Assembly: GCA_963681505.1 (NCBI GenBank)
Contig: OY811971.1
Span: 6,228,851 to 6,292,850, forward strand
Origin: Eunapius fragilis
Lineage: Eukaryota; Porifera; Demospongiae; Spongillida; Spongillidae
Length of the DNA: 64,000 nt
Direction of reading: 5' to 3'
The translations under genes and the position numbers were made by a program. The notes beneath the pieces are model-generated. The model worked only from the letters and a program-made list of their open reading frames with translations. It did not search any database and was not told the origin of the DNA. This document shows, in pieces, positions 50,601 through 54,139 of this stretch; within the stretch, counting starts at the first letter, position 1; each line of letters starts with the position of its first letter.

Positions 50601-51090
50601 ACCGTCTGACCAAAGCCACCTGCCCGCTCAAATATATCACAAAGGTTATCTACTGGTAAAAGTAGCTCAACCCTCCACACACCTGCACTGCATTTTGTGA
50701 TGCGCCGTTTCCATTCTTCCTAACCTTCACCGTTGGCTCTGGCGTGCCCACTTCCTCGCGGATAGCTCTACGTTTCCGTAGGTTCGTAGTTCCATCTTCA
50801 GAGAGGATCGTTGGCTCAATGATAACGGCCTCTGGGCCAGGTATCGGTCCGTCTCCACTAGTCGCTATGGCCACCTGGACATCACTGCGTGCTTGGGCAG
50901 AATCTGTGGCCCCAAGGACGTATAATTTGTGGTAGGCCTACAACCGAAACATGAACACCTAAAAATGACTCTTACCTTCGGGTTTTATATACGGCCTCTT
51001 GCGAGGTACGCCACATTCGGGACAAAACTTCGCTTTTACAAGAATTTCTTCACCACAAGCGTCACAGATCAAGGTTCCTTGTGTCGACAT
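11100..51090 (-). CDS. RNF213: RNF213 (mysterin)-like giant E3 ligase gene, N-terminal 1569 codons in 17 exons
   Basis: In vertebrates RNF213 is a giant AAA+ ATPase and ubiquitin ligase acting on lipid droplets and intracellular pathogens. Exons: 50976-51090, 50683-50891, 46627-47691, 42037-42249, 38727-38791, 37554-37745, 37282-37496, 27057-27358, 25585-26075, 25332-25521, 25214-25284, 24876-25161, 19473-19568, 19286-19408, 19040-19223, 18525-18851, 11100-11662. All junctions are GT-AG and every phase matches; the total is 4707 nt. Residues: zinc ribbon C9-C12-C23-C26; repeat exon 109-463; CBM20-like domain about 565-700 (SIPYKYGVLN, VNRCLIVP, YYHQYDTMVY); helical region to 1569 (EWLYCLPILHFL, YLKYAVDELKIWVSLF, KLKLTGSFKQVEAL). 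These follow human RNF213 motifs in order. AAA+ and RING parts are absent, so the entry is partial at its 3' end. Exons between 50683 and 47691 cannot be excluded. Confidence 0.88.
11990..12425 (-). repeat. Interspersed repeat, copy B of an inverted pair
   Basis: Reverse-complement relative of 9395-9850 with anchors GGGGACGAGATCA, GAACTAGC, ATTCGAATAATG and GTGAAATGGAAGCTG. The pair brackets RNF213-like exon 17. Confidence 0.7.
12426..13003. other. Intron sequence with degenerate CACACCAGA-type repeats
   Basis: No gene is seen. On the minus strand imperfect copies of the CATCACACCAGA…CCTCAGCACA word recur at about 12450-12530 and 12640-12840. Confidence 0.4.
13008..14034. mobile_element. piggyBac-type MITE, 1027 bp, TTAA-flanked
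   Basis: TTAA lies at 13004-13007 and 14035-14038. Terminal inverted repeats are GGTAGTAGTACCC and, from the other end, GGTGATAGGGTACCC. It has an internal direct repeat of a 34-bp word (TTGTTTAAGATATGCCACC) near 13058 and 13270. No transposase is encoded. Confidence 0.78.
14040..14650. other. Intron sequence without recognised features
   Basis: Short open frames are present but carry no motif; no element ends are seen. Confidence 0.35.
14655..14972. mobile_element. mariner-type MITE, CAGTATGCGTCAG family, 318 bp
   Basis: It starts with TA/CAGTATGCGTCAGAAAAAAG. The right end is the inverted GCGCCAACTTTTTTTCTGACA with a decayed terminus. The interior shares CACAGTTTTGGG and TAACATA blocks with the copy near 45880-46175. 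Confidence 0.75.
14980..15690. other. Intron sequence, small hairpin near 15525
   Basis: No gene is seen. A short inverted repeat, CGCCTACTTGTAGGC / CCTACGTGTAGGCG, lies at about 15522-15560. Confidence 0.35.
15690..15985 (-). pseudogene. Possible piggyBac transposase C-terminal Cys-rich remnant
   Basis: One minus-strand frame reads RKCSVCCERKTAYYCDDC followed by a third cysteine pair and CLAFH: C-x2-C-x7-C-x2-C…C…C-x3-H. This resembles the cysteine-rich domain at the C-terminus of piggyBac transposases, including the H.GRVPS-like lead-in. Only about 80 residues remain and no catalytic domain is visible. It could also be another zinc-binding fragment. Confidence 0.45.
17100..17510 (+). repeat. 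61-bp tandem repeat, about 7 copies
   Basis: Units begin at the word AGGCCCTC[T/A]TAGCC, continue AGAGAGTTCATTAACCCCAC and end GACCACACCCAT. The third unit carries an internal 15-bp expansion. The array lies inside the 16545-18498 element. Confidence 0.9.
17518..17602. repeat. Two direct copies of a small palindromic word
   Basis: CCGCCAAGTGCACATTTATG followed by TGCA occurs twice (about 17529 and 17571). Each copy contains the inverted pair GTGCACAT/ATGTGCA. The lead-in ATTCTTTGACCGCC resembles the CTCTTTCACGGGC ends of the MITEs at 30511 and 43205. Confidence 0.6.
18525..18851 (-). CDS. RNF213: RNF213-like exon 16
   Basis: Acceptor TTATCATTTAG, donor CTGCAG/GTACAT, phase 1 in and out. A predicted coiled or helical segment runs from CSFAQSKLEEMWVQMLESK to TVQVYIERLKYL-type heptads. 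A TA-flanked transposon (16545-18498) ends 26 bp past the donor. Confidence 0.84.
19040..19223 (-). CDS. RNF213: RNF213-like exon 15
   Basis: Acceptor ACTCTTAAAG, donor ATACT/GTAAGC, phase 0 in and 1 out. KKSAIRVGRVLTSLIRKRYP matches RNF213 DLRKFGIVLSAVITKSWP. The acceptor lacks a strong pyrimidine tract, so its exact position is less certain. Confidence 0.78.
19286..19408 (-). CDS. RNF213: RNF213-like exon 14
   Basis: Acceptor TTTTTATTGCAG, donor GAGCAG/GTATGC, 41 codons, phase 0. Encodes LESCENTPDLLANIFTEA and AIAALDMINEQ, a helical segment with its counterpart in the same place in RNF213. The flanking introns are 64 and 62 bp. Confidence 0.83.
19473..19568 (-). CDS. RNF213: RNF213-like exon 13
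   Basis: Acceptor CATATTTTCAG, donor CCAAG/GTAAAG, 32 codons, phase 0. IWVSLFDTECPVEFTQQW corresponds to RNF213 VWRRLVEIQFPAEHGW. The intron before it (19569-24875) contains the non-LTR element. Confidence 0.84.
19885..23400 (+). mobile_element. Non-LTR retrotransposon with restriction-like endonuclease, broken
   Basis: A plus-strand element in the RNF213-like intron, antisense to the host. It opens with a Cys-rich finger (CCPCNGNHVRCKSYVC…CYCC, from 19892). The reverse transcriptase shows VDMRNVFN (motif A), GVQQGDPLGPLLFSL (motif B) and WYLDDG (motif C). The C-terminal part has CALC…GHHATTC, the RHN box and RPADIL…PAALDLSVTSP of the restriction-like endonuclease found in the CRE/NeSL/R2/Hero-type clades. 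The main frame is open at 20379-21521 and then has stops at 21519, about 21536, 21765 and 22122. Frameshifts lie near 20150-20300 and 22690. The last frame runs 22676-23296. The 3' end is AT-rich near 23400. The copy is inactive. Confidence 0.88.
20379..23296 (+). pseudogene. Reverse transcriptase/endonuclease ORF of the non-LTR element
   Basis: The frame from 20379 contains a leading zinc-finger-like segment (CQHCRSLVANSHLLAHVNQC), then SFPKLTAAGPSGLCIQHL at the start of the RT domain. RT motifs A, B and C follow at about 21551, 21700 and 21820. After a frameshift near 22690 the endonuclease part follows. In-frame stops interrupt it four times. Confidence 0.85.
23401..24875. other. Intron sequence without recognised features
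   Basis: AT-rich. No exon, transposon end or repeat of note was recognised. Confidence 0.35.
24876..25161 (-). CDS. RNF213: RNF213-like exon 12
   Basis: Acceptor TACTTCAACAG, donor TTGAAG/GTGAGA, phase 2 in and 0 out. Helical segment SYMLDATIQLLFFSTKV to TTYLKYAVDELK; the end matches RNF213 FTYVKEIE just before VWRRLVE. Confidence 0.84.
25214..25284 (-). CDS. RNF213: RNF213-like exon 11
   Basis: A 71-nt exon with acceptor TATTCATTTAG and donor TTCAA/GTATGT, phase 0 in and 2 out. Encodes TSGLVLQHIKDITVSLKTSP. The next intron is 52 bp. Confidence 0.78.
25332..25521 (-). CDS. RNF213: RNF213-like exon 10
   Basis: Acceptor CCTTTTTTCAG, donor TGG/GTAAGT, phase 2 in and 0 out. Encodes FFVRYFEKLRPLL and LFIYNVSPYLCIALMIQRL, matching RNF213 FRSWFSLLPLSHL and HILDCLSGIYYRL. 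The next intron is only 47 bp. Confidence 0.82.
25585..26075 (-). CDS. RNF213: RNF213-like exon 9
   Basis: Acceptor TTTAATTTCAG, donor AAGG/GTACGC, phase 0 in and 2 out. Contains AEWLYCLPILHFLNNHIKPF, corresponding to the RNF213 segment TWLGALPVLHC. The following 63-bp intron happens to be open in frame, so retention would not stop translation. Confidence 0.85.
26590..26883. mobile_element. mariner-type MITE, CAGTGCC family, 294 bp
   Basis: TA/CAGTGCCATCCACCCACAAG at the left and its inverted CTTGTGGGTGGACAGCACTG/TA at the right. The interior is rich in CACTCG words. A second copy lies at 36835-37110. Confidence 0.88.
27057..27358 (-). CDS. RNF213: RNF213-like exon 8
   Basis: Acceptor TTCTCACCACAG, donor TTA/GTAAGTA, phase 1 in and 0 out. 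It opens with GYYHQYDTMVYPEF, the counterpart of RNF213 DWHQYYDIVYMKP, directly after the VNRCL exon. The intron before it is about 9.9 kb and holds MITEs and a retrotransposon fragment. Confidence 0.88.
27359..28336. other. Giant intron 7, right-hand part; possible transposase tail
   Basis: Mostly non-coding. On the minus strand from about 27985 to 27770 a frame with one break reads LCINGPPLKKFCPDAA and later EEEAYMLINWDDSM. This has the feel of the C-terminus of a hAT-like transposase, but it is too short to assign. Confidence 0.25.
28337..28872. mobile_element. mariner-type MITE, CAGTAGG family, 536 bp
   Basis: TA/CAGTAGGAGACACGAAAAAG at the left and, inverted, CAGTAGGGGACACAAAAAAG at the right, continuing GTTACGTT on both sides. 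TA flanks are at 28335-28336 and 28873-28874. No coding capacity. Confidence 0.85.
29590..29795. repeat. Foldback with arms of about 45 bp
   Basis: The left arm AACATTGAAAG…TTTTTAGGATTTCTCTG and the right arm CAGAGAAATCCTAAAAA…CTTTCAATGTT are inverted copies around a loop of about 110 bp. Confidence 0.75.
29800..30506. other. Intron sequence without recognised features
   Basis: AT-rich. A direct repeat GTCCTATATAAAG occurs twice at about 29807-29845. Nothing else is recognised. Confidence 0.3.
30511..30812. mobile_element. piggyBac-type MITE, CTCTTTC family, 302 bp
   Basis: TTAA at 30507-30510 and 30813-30816. The ends are CTCTTTCACGGGC and the inverted CTCTTTCGCGGGC. A short GC-rich interior has GCGCAATATTGCGC-like palindromes. 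The relative at 43205-43487 shares ends and interior. Confidence 0.85.
31133..31352. mobile_element. Foldback MITE, 220 bp
   Basis: The left arm CTGGGACAGCTCATAAAATG and the right arm CATTTTATGAGCTGTCCCAG are perfect inverted copies. Complementarity continues (GGTTGGTAGCCATTTTT, CCTTACAAC) to about 60 bp per arm. Confidence 0.85.
31353..32934. other. Intron sequence; possible piggyBac Cys-rich remnant
   Basis: On the plus strand at about 32076-32200 a frame reads KCHSCHQKCSYFCDLC and later TCTCSSRN…AFHNP. This C-x2-C-x4-Y-F-C-x2-C arrangement is similar to the fragment at 15690-15985 and to piggyBac C-terminal domains. The rest shows no recognised feature. Confidence 0.35.
33038..33790 (-). 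pseudogene. Middle ORF of the truncated non-LTR element
   Basis: 250 codons: a CCHC-like finger, then the region leading into reverse transcriptase, with FGKACNTLLSAGLAPNNDAT parallel to YGKACQVLVSSGVAPNNEVT in the other copy. It stops just before the RT block, which continues in another frame. Confidence 0.75.
33643..34611 (-). pseudogene. N-terminal Cys-rich ORF of the truncated non-LTR element
   Basis: 322 codons are open. The two 34-residue cysteine modules are separated by a Ser/Pro/Thr-rich linker. The frame changes to that of the downstream ORF (33038-33790) near 33790. Confidence 0.75.
34786..35460. mobile_element. DNA-transposon-like repeat with inverted ends, 675 bp
   Basis: The left end ACTATAGTCCGGGACAGCAT and the right end, inverted ACTAAAGTCCTGGACAGCAT, both continue CGAGGAA. 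No protein is encoded. A homologous copy lies at 48327-48830, sharing AAAAAATTCAGTGAGTTGAA and TACACAAGGTAAG blocks. Confidence 0.75.
35465..36834. other. Intron sequence without recognised features
   Basis: AT-rich with scattered ACATGT. No exon or element end was recognised. Confidence 0.3.
36835..37110. mobile_element. mariner-type MITE, CAGTGCC family, 276 bp
   Basis: TA/CAGTGCCGTCCACCCACACA and the inverted AACTTGTGGGTGGACGGCAATG/TA. It matches the copy at 26590-26883 along most of its length. Confidence 0.88.
37282..37496 (-). CDS. RNF213: RNF213-like exon 7, second half of CBM20-like domain
   Basis: Acceptor TTCCTTTCAG, donor GGAG/GTATGT, phase 2 in and 1 out. LLKDANSIPYKYGVLN and GEIVNRCLIVPTSLF match the diagnostic RNF213 words IPYKYVIYNG and VNRCLFI. 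Confidence 0.88.
37554..37745 (-). CDS. RNF213: RNF213-like exon 6, first half of CBM20-like domain
   Basis: Acceptor CACCTTCTTTAG, donor CATAG/GTACTT, phase 2 in and out. IAVTFHVLFPYCAWEWNEH and KLGDWQIGVGDFDH correspond to the RNF213 beta-sandwich segment VTVFFHAIISLHFPFN…W. The next intron is 57 bp. Confidence 0.85.
37746..38726. other. Intron between RNF213-like exons 5 and 6
   Basis: No further exon or element is recognised. Several short TACATGTA-type words are present. Confidence 0.35.
38727..38791 (-). CDS. RNF213: RNF213-like exon 5
   Basis: A 65-nt exon with acceptor TATTGTAG and donor TGG/GTAAGG, phase 0 in and 2 out. Encodes EYRKPPEAADLFPRQAK. It is placed in the gene by phase and order alone. 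Confidence 0.7.
38792..40412. other. Intron sequence with a fragment of the CAGTATGCGTCAG family
   Basis: At about 38845-38930 the words CCAATAAAAAGTTGGTGCC and TACGATCGTAAAGC…GATCGTAACGTAAT resemble one end of the mariner-type family seen at 16545. The rest holds nothing recognised. Confidence 0.4.
40413..40660 (+). repeat. 24-bp minisatellite, about 10 copies
   Basis: The unit AGTTGCAGACAGAGAAAGTG plus ACAT repeats with small changes (GACAGAAAAAG, GGCAGAAAAAG). The 24-bp period is a multiple of 3, which creates meaningless open frames on both strands. It lies in the intron before exon 5. Confidence 0.92.
41312..41505. mobile_element. Hairpin element, copy 1 (left-end complete, right-end decayed)
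   Basis: The left end ATATAAAAACATTCTCTGAGG matches the other hairpin copies. The stem GGTGTAAAAA…GGGAACAA…GGATTGGAGATACAATAAT is mirrored in the right arm as ATTATTGTATCTCCAATCC…TTGTTCCCC…ACACC. The GGATTGGAGATACAATAAT part is not present in the other copies. Confidence 0.75.
42037..42249 (-). CDS. RNF213: RNF213-like exon 4
   Basis: Acceptor CTCACTTCGTAG, donor CCACGA/GTAAGTG, 71 codons, phase 0 at both ends. Encodes a charged, hydrophilic linker (EEFPELGPNPRVES, then SAMRTKAEGDQSGRH) with no recognised domain. Confidence 0.75.
42584..43200. mobile_element. Long inverted repeat element, about 610 bp
   Basis: The left arm CCAGCATCAAAAATAGAGGC and the right arm CCTATTTTTGATGCTGG start a pair of arms of roughly 220 bp each. 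They share TAATATTAAACAATTGAAAC-, CTGGCCATAGCTGTGCAACT- and GCAGGAGGCAGCTTGGAGAG-type blocks. Its right end directly abuts the MITE at 43205. Confidence 0.85.
43205..43487. mobile_element. MITE, CTCTTTC family, 283 bp, ATAT-flanked
   Basis: The ends are CTCTTTCGTGGGC and the inverted CTCTTTAACGGGC. The 4-bp flanks are ATAT at 43201-43204 and 43488-43491, instead of the TTAA of the 30511 copy. The interior shares GCGCAATATTGCGC with that copy. Confidence 0.8.
43744..44025. mobile_element. Hairpin element, copy 2, near-perfect palindrome of 282 bp
   Basis: Arms of about 120 bp run from AAGTAAATAAAAACATTCTC to the stem word GTCATAGTCCTATATTTAGC. Over the 100 bp from GTTGGTGGGATATAGG inwards the arms differ at a single position (GGTGTAAAAA against GGTTTAAAAA). 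The loop is about 40 bp. Confidence 0.93.
44061..44440 (+). repeat. Unclassified repeat beside hairpin, copy 1
   Basis: It matches the reverse complement of 56093-56425 from GCGAGTCCTCCAG to TATATGGAAG. The peptide KQKRNYS…TSRSIA is conserved in both copies, but no intact protein or known family is recognised. It carries an AGAAGGAGAAGGAG purine run. Confidence 0.75.
44465..44765. repeat. Foldback repeat with a 75-bp central palindrome
   Basis: The centre GGATGGTACCATCC at about 44625-44640 is flanked by GCGCACTCAGCAGACTTA and the inverted CAGTCTGCCGAGTGTGCTGC. Further out, TTGAGGTATGCACC and GGTGCATACCTCAA face each other. Several TGAACTTGTG/CAAAAGTTGA words repeat in the arms. Confidence 0.75.
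44770..45879. other. Intron sequence without recognised features
   Basis: No exon is seen and the short open frames lack motifs. ACATGT palindromes are frequent. Confidence 0.3.
45880..46175. mobile_element. Diverged MITE copy related to 14655-14972
   Basis: It shares CTTCAA[C/A]CACAGTTTTGGG, GTAAGCA and TAACATA blocks and a decayed right end, GTGCCAACTTAATATTGACA. The left boundary is approximate. Confidence 0.55.
46627..47691 (-). CDS. RNF213: RNF213-like exon 3, Ser/Thr/Val/Ala/Pro repeat exon
   Basis: Acceptor TTTGCCTTTCAG, donor ACAG/GTATAT; 355 whole codons, phase 0 at both ends. The centre (about 46800-47560) is a tandem array with 15-nt sub-units coding variations of APVSTTAVST, with SFDT interruptions. 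Vertebrate RNF213 also has a disordered low-complexity stretch between zinc ribbon and CBM20. All other long open frames over this interval are by-products of the repeat. Confidence 0.8.
46800..47560. repeat. In-frame 15-nt coding minisatellite in exon 3
   Basis: Plus-strand units are variants of GCAGTAGTACTAACA and GCAGTACCAACAGGA. They are organised in higher-order blocks of about 180 and 280 nt, marked by recurrences of the word GTGTCAAATGAGGTAGTA (near 46977, 47095, 47306 and 47424). Every period is a multiple of 3, so the frame is kept. Confidence 0.85.
47692..48326. other. Intron sequence rich in ACATGT repeats
   Basis: Upstream of exon 3. It contains ACATGTACATGTACATGTAC at about 48140-48160 and similar shorter runs, but no exon. 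Confidence 0.4.
48327..48830. mobile_element. Second copy of the 34786-35460 repeat
   Basis: It begins ACTATCGTCCGCAACAGCAA, parallel to ACTATAGTCCGGGACAGCAT. It shares the AAAAAATTCAGTGAGTTGAA, CAAACTATGGTT and TTTACACAAGGTAAG blocks. No matching right end was found. Confidence 0.7.
49252..49620 (+). pseudogene. Transposon-like protein fragment, KRRAKQREKYLQNRD type
   Basis: An open frame starting at about 49270 reads PSQEQKRRAKQREKYLQNRD and continues for some 85 codons to 49560. A basic QREKYLQNRD-type start is familiar from the N-terminal part of Helitron-like repeat proteins in marine invertebrates, but no Rep or helicase motif follows. The word TATCAAACCAGAAGGCAA recurs at about 48915 and 49499, which suggests a repeated unit. 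Confidence 0.3.
49735..49780. mobile_element. Fragment of the hairpin element
   Basis: ACCACCAACTTTCTC…GTAGAGAATGTTTTTATATACTT matches the right terminal 45 bp of the hairpin family. Confidence 0.75.
50285..50510 (+). repeat. 27-bp minisatellite, about 8 copies
   Basis: The unit GAGATGGTAGCCCACCACAT plus GAACCCT repeats with variants (GTACCCT, GATATGG). The period is a multiple of 3, giving long meaningless open frames. It lies in the intron between exons 2 and 3. Confidence 0.92.
50551..50573 (+). repeat. Poly-G run
   Basis: A nearly pure G tract of more than 20 bases (one A near the start) just downstream of exon 2 in host-gene orientation, so it would be poly-C in the transcript. Confidence 0.85.
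50683..50891 (-). CDS. RNF213: RNF213-like exon 2
   Basis: Acceptor CTGCCCAAG, phase 1 in; donor GCAG/GTGTGT, phase 0 out. Encodes a low-complexity acidic and basic linker (VQVAIATSGDG, then NLRKRRAIREE) without a recognised domain. Confidence 0.75.
50976..51090 (-). CDS. RNF213: RNF213-like exon 1 (start codon, zinc ribbon)
   Basis: The ATG is at 51088-51090. The exon encodes a CxxC…CxxC zinc ribbon, ICDACGEE and FCPECGVP, matching the N-terminal zinc ribbon of RNF213. The donor is CGAAG/GTAAGA, phase 1. The first intron is 84 bp. The end of a DNA transposon begins at 51103, 13 bp upstream of the ATG. Confidence 0.85.
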
Positions 51091-51435
51091 TAGCGTATAC
51101 CGTTACACAGCCAAAAAAAAAAAACGTTACTGATCAGATATTCGTCTGTTACGGATTGTTCTACGGATCCGATTGACGGTTTCAAAATCGGATCCGTAAC
51201 AGTCGATTTGTCAAATGACGTGTTACGGATTGTTGTAACGGTTCTGGCACAAATAGATATCTGATCCGTACCAAATCCGTAACGGATCCGTAACAGATGT
51301 TTTGGAATAATCGGCACGTGATAGACGCTATTAAAGCCCCTCCTACCTAACTTTTTAAATTATTCATAACTAACGTTTGTATATTTAGAACAAAGAATAC
51401 ACACACAGGGCACAAACAATAGTCCATTCTCTCAG

Positions 51436-51610
51436 TTCCACGCATGCAGGAACAGCTTCTCAGTTCCACGCGTGCAGGAACAGCTTCTCAGTTCCACGCG
51501 TGCAGGAACAGCTTCTCAGTTCCACGCGTGCACGAACAGCTTCTCAGTTCCACGCGTGCAGGAGCAGCTTCTAAGTTCCATGCGTACAGGAACAGCTTCG
51601 CGTGCAGGAA
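51436..51610 (+). repeat. 28-bp tandem repeat, about 6 copies
   Basis: The unit AGTTCCACGCGTGCAGGAAC plus AGCTTCTC repeats with few changes; the last unit is truncated. Confidence 0.9.
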
Positions 51611-51835
51611 CAGTTAGCTTGCTGTAGCTACAAATACAGAAAGATGTGAAATAGGGGGAAAAGTAAAACATCCCACTGACCTTATTATTTGGAACGGTAT
51701 CTGCAAAAGAACACACCATGTAACCAATGCCACATGAGCTCAATGCCTGCCTACATTAAGAGATGTAAGTTCTACCGATGCTCTTCCACTGATGCGCATG
51801 ACCTGCTCAGAGAAATGTAAGTTAAACAGTACATT

Positions 51836-52565
51836 AGCCTTACCTGAAGGAGCAAAGTTCAGTAGAGGGCTGACTATTAAAAAGACTATAATAGGGCCTG
51901 TTAGAACAGGGGATACACACTAGGGACAAAGCCACCCTGATCAATGAGTTGAGGGACAGTGGCAGCGCAGAGGTGGTGTCTGAGCGCCAAAGGCAAACCC
52001 AACTTTCCAGCCATACCCACGCAATTATCAGCGGCTTACCAAATGCATGAGCAGTACAATTGGGCTTCGTATTTCTTTCAGTAGGCCAACACCCCAAGCC
52101 TGATTAGTACAATGAGAGATGCACTTACGGGTGCCACCTCATTCTGAAATGAATCTCCTGACACACGCACGTTACAGAGGCTTACCAACTGCATAGCTTT
52201 CCTCTTCTAGCTATACGTCAACAGTAACACAACCATATCCAAATCCAAACCGACTAAGTACGATGGGAGGGATCAAAACTATGCAGGGCGAATCTATACT
52301 GCTATTGGGTAGCGTACCTGAGAGTTGGTTAGAGTTGGTTAGAGTTGGTTTGCTGAGCGCTGGTTCATTCTGTCCCGCACACCGGCCGTCTGTGATGCCT
52401 ATAATAAAAGCGGTCTGGAATGAAGATAAACCCGATCACATCCGCGCTATAAATGACTTACCTACTGCATGACTGATTCTTCGAGCCATTACACCCACTC
52501 GCACCTGTGCAGACGGCAGCCGACTGCCAATCTGATATAATTAAACTGGCGCGCGGCTTACCCTC
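51836..52565 (-). other. Cluster of donor-like GGTAAG sites upstream of the RNF213-like start
   Basis: Six strong minus-strand donor words (five GGTAAG, one CGTAAGT) occur at about 51839, 52123, 52035, 52181, 52457 and 52557. Three sit in a repeated context reading GCA[T/G]T[T/A]GGTAAG. They could mark non-coding first exons, but no acceptor is seen directly before the start codon at 51090. Chance or a repeated module is equally possible. Confidence 0.25.
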
Positions 52566-52846
52566 AAATGTCGGCCATTTTGTTGCACGTGTCACATTTG
52601 GGGATGGGGCCCTGTGGTTAGTTCTCGGGTTTATTTGCATCAAAACCAAGTTGGTGCCAGAATTCGGATCCCTTGATTCTGGAACAGCACCTCATCTTGT
52701 GTCCCACTGCCGCTATCAACTGGGCCTAGTACGCTCTCCTACAAAATGGCGAACACAAAATACATCATTCGCCGCGCCCACTTTATTTGTTGACACTAAA
52801 GAGTACTTGCGAGAAATTGGATAATCGGTACTTAACAAATCGTTAA

Positions 52847-53502
52847 AGGAGGAGATTGAGAGTAAATACTAGCGCAGGCCTCAGCACACGCCTGCCGATC
52901 GATGCGAAAATTCGCGTATAAAAGGCGCTTGGATCCAACCGGAAATCACGTGAGCTCAACATCCTCAGAATGGCGTAGTTTTGTAAGCTGTTAGGATTCT
53001 CACCCAGACTTGCTGGCTACATCGTTTTTACGTTGTTAAGACGGGCAGATCAAGTACTTCTTAGTACTCTATCGCGCGCGTTTATTTGTTCTCGAAACAG
53101 ACAGGTCCAGCAAAGTATTCAACACGCTGATAGTAGCGTTCCGCTTGCAACCAGGTGCAAGTAGTTGCTTCGCTTCCTCAAATCTACTCAGAAACGTTTC
53201 CTTTTCCTCTTGAGAGGAAAAGGACCCTTGCAGATGCAGTCTAAACCTAGATTACGTATCTTCTGGTGAAGAGGTCGCCATTATACGAACATGTGATCCA
53301 GTTTGTTAACTTAGTGTTACGAACTTCAAAAATGGTATTGTTGCATGAAATGGCATTCAAAACATGCATGCGTGCTTGAACTTGTACGCTGTAACTATTG
53401 TTGCCAAGCCTCTAGCTCTAAGCCACCATTTTTAATCAAAAACATTCGCACGGCCGGTTGAAATTTTTGGATCCATTCTCCTTTTATACGCCAACTCCTC
53501 CT
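52847..53502. mobile_element. piggyBac-type MITE, 656 bp, TTAA-flanked
   Basis: TTAA at 52843-52846 and 53503-53506. Inverted ends are AGGAGGAG…CTCCTCCT. The inner pairs GCGTATAAAAGG/CCTTTTATACGC and CAACCGG/CCGGTTG extend the inverted arrangement. No protein is encoded. Confidence 0.78.
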
Positions 53503-54139
53503 TTAACTAGAAAAATTTTATTCTATTTTTTATTCTATTTGCAGGTTTCTAGGGATAATAGCTGAGCGTGTTATTCTACATACTGTGTGATTATTACCCA
53601 ATGCTGAACAGCTATTTCTATAAATTGCATTTCAGTTAAGCCACTTACACTTTAAAAGCATAAATTATACTACCGTCCGCCTCTATTTTATTCTATTGCA
53701 TAGAATGAAAGCAACAAATTTTTACCATCTATGTATCCCCGTAATCGCACTGCCTTTGTTCGGCTACAGCTTCCGCTCTTAACATTTGTGTTTGGGATTC
53801 TATTTGTAGTGTGATGCTGTATACATTATCCGCTGTGCACTGGATGTCTCAAAGAAACGTGGTTTTCACGATATTCTAAGTTAAAGTTTTTTAATATTTT
53901 ATTTGTTAGTTTCTAGGGGTACGGTATATGAAAAAAAATGATACGGATTTTTATCGTACAATCATACGGATGTTTAAAAGGAAATGATCACAGTGTATTA
54001 CATCCCGCCACAAGTTTCATTTAACGGATCAGTCACATCCTGTAACGTTTATCGGATCCGTAGCGGGTAAATTTTCTTATCCGTAACCGTATGTTACCAA
54101 TAACAATCCGTTACGGAGCGAAAATTTTTGGTTGTGTAA

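Larger units (their letters stand above)
51103..54139. mobile_element. DNA transposon without recognised transposase, about 3.0 kb
   Basis: The left end TTACACAGCCAAAAAAAAAA and the right end, inverted TTACACAACCAAAAATTTTC, both lead into subterminal CGTAACGGATTGTT and GGATCCGTAAC words repeated many times. Internal open frames are short and unrecognised. A nested TTAA MITE (52847-53502) and a 28-bp satellite lie inside. The left end is 13 bp upstream of the RNF213-like start codon. Target duplications were not resolved. Confidence 0.65.

Noticed and set aside
51103..54139. A host gene between the transposon ends
   Set aside because: Open frames are short, change frame often and show no known motif; donor-like sites alone are not enough.
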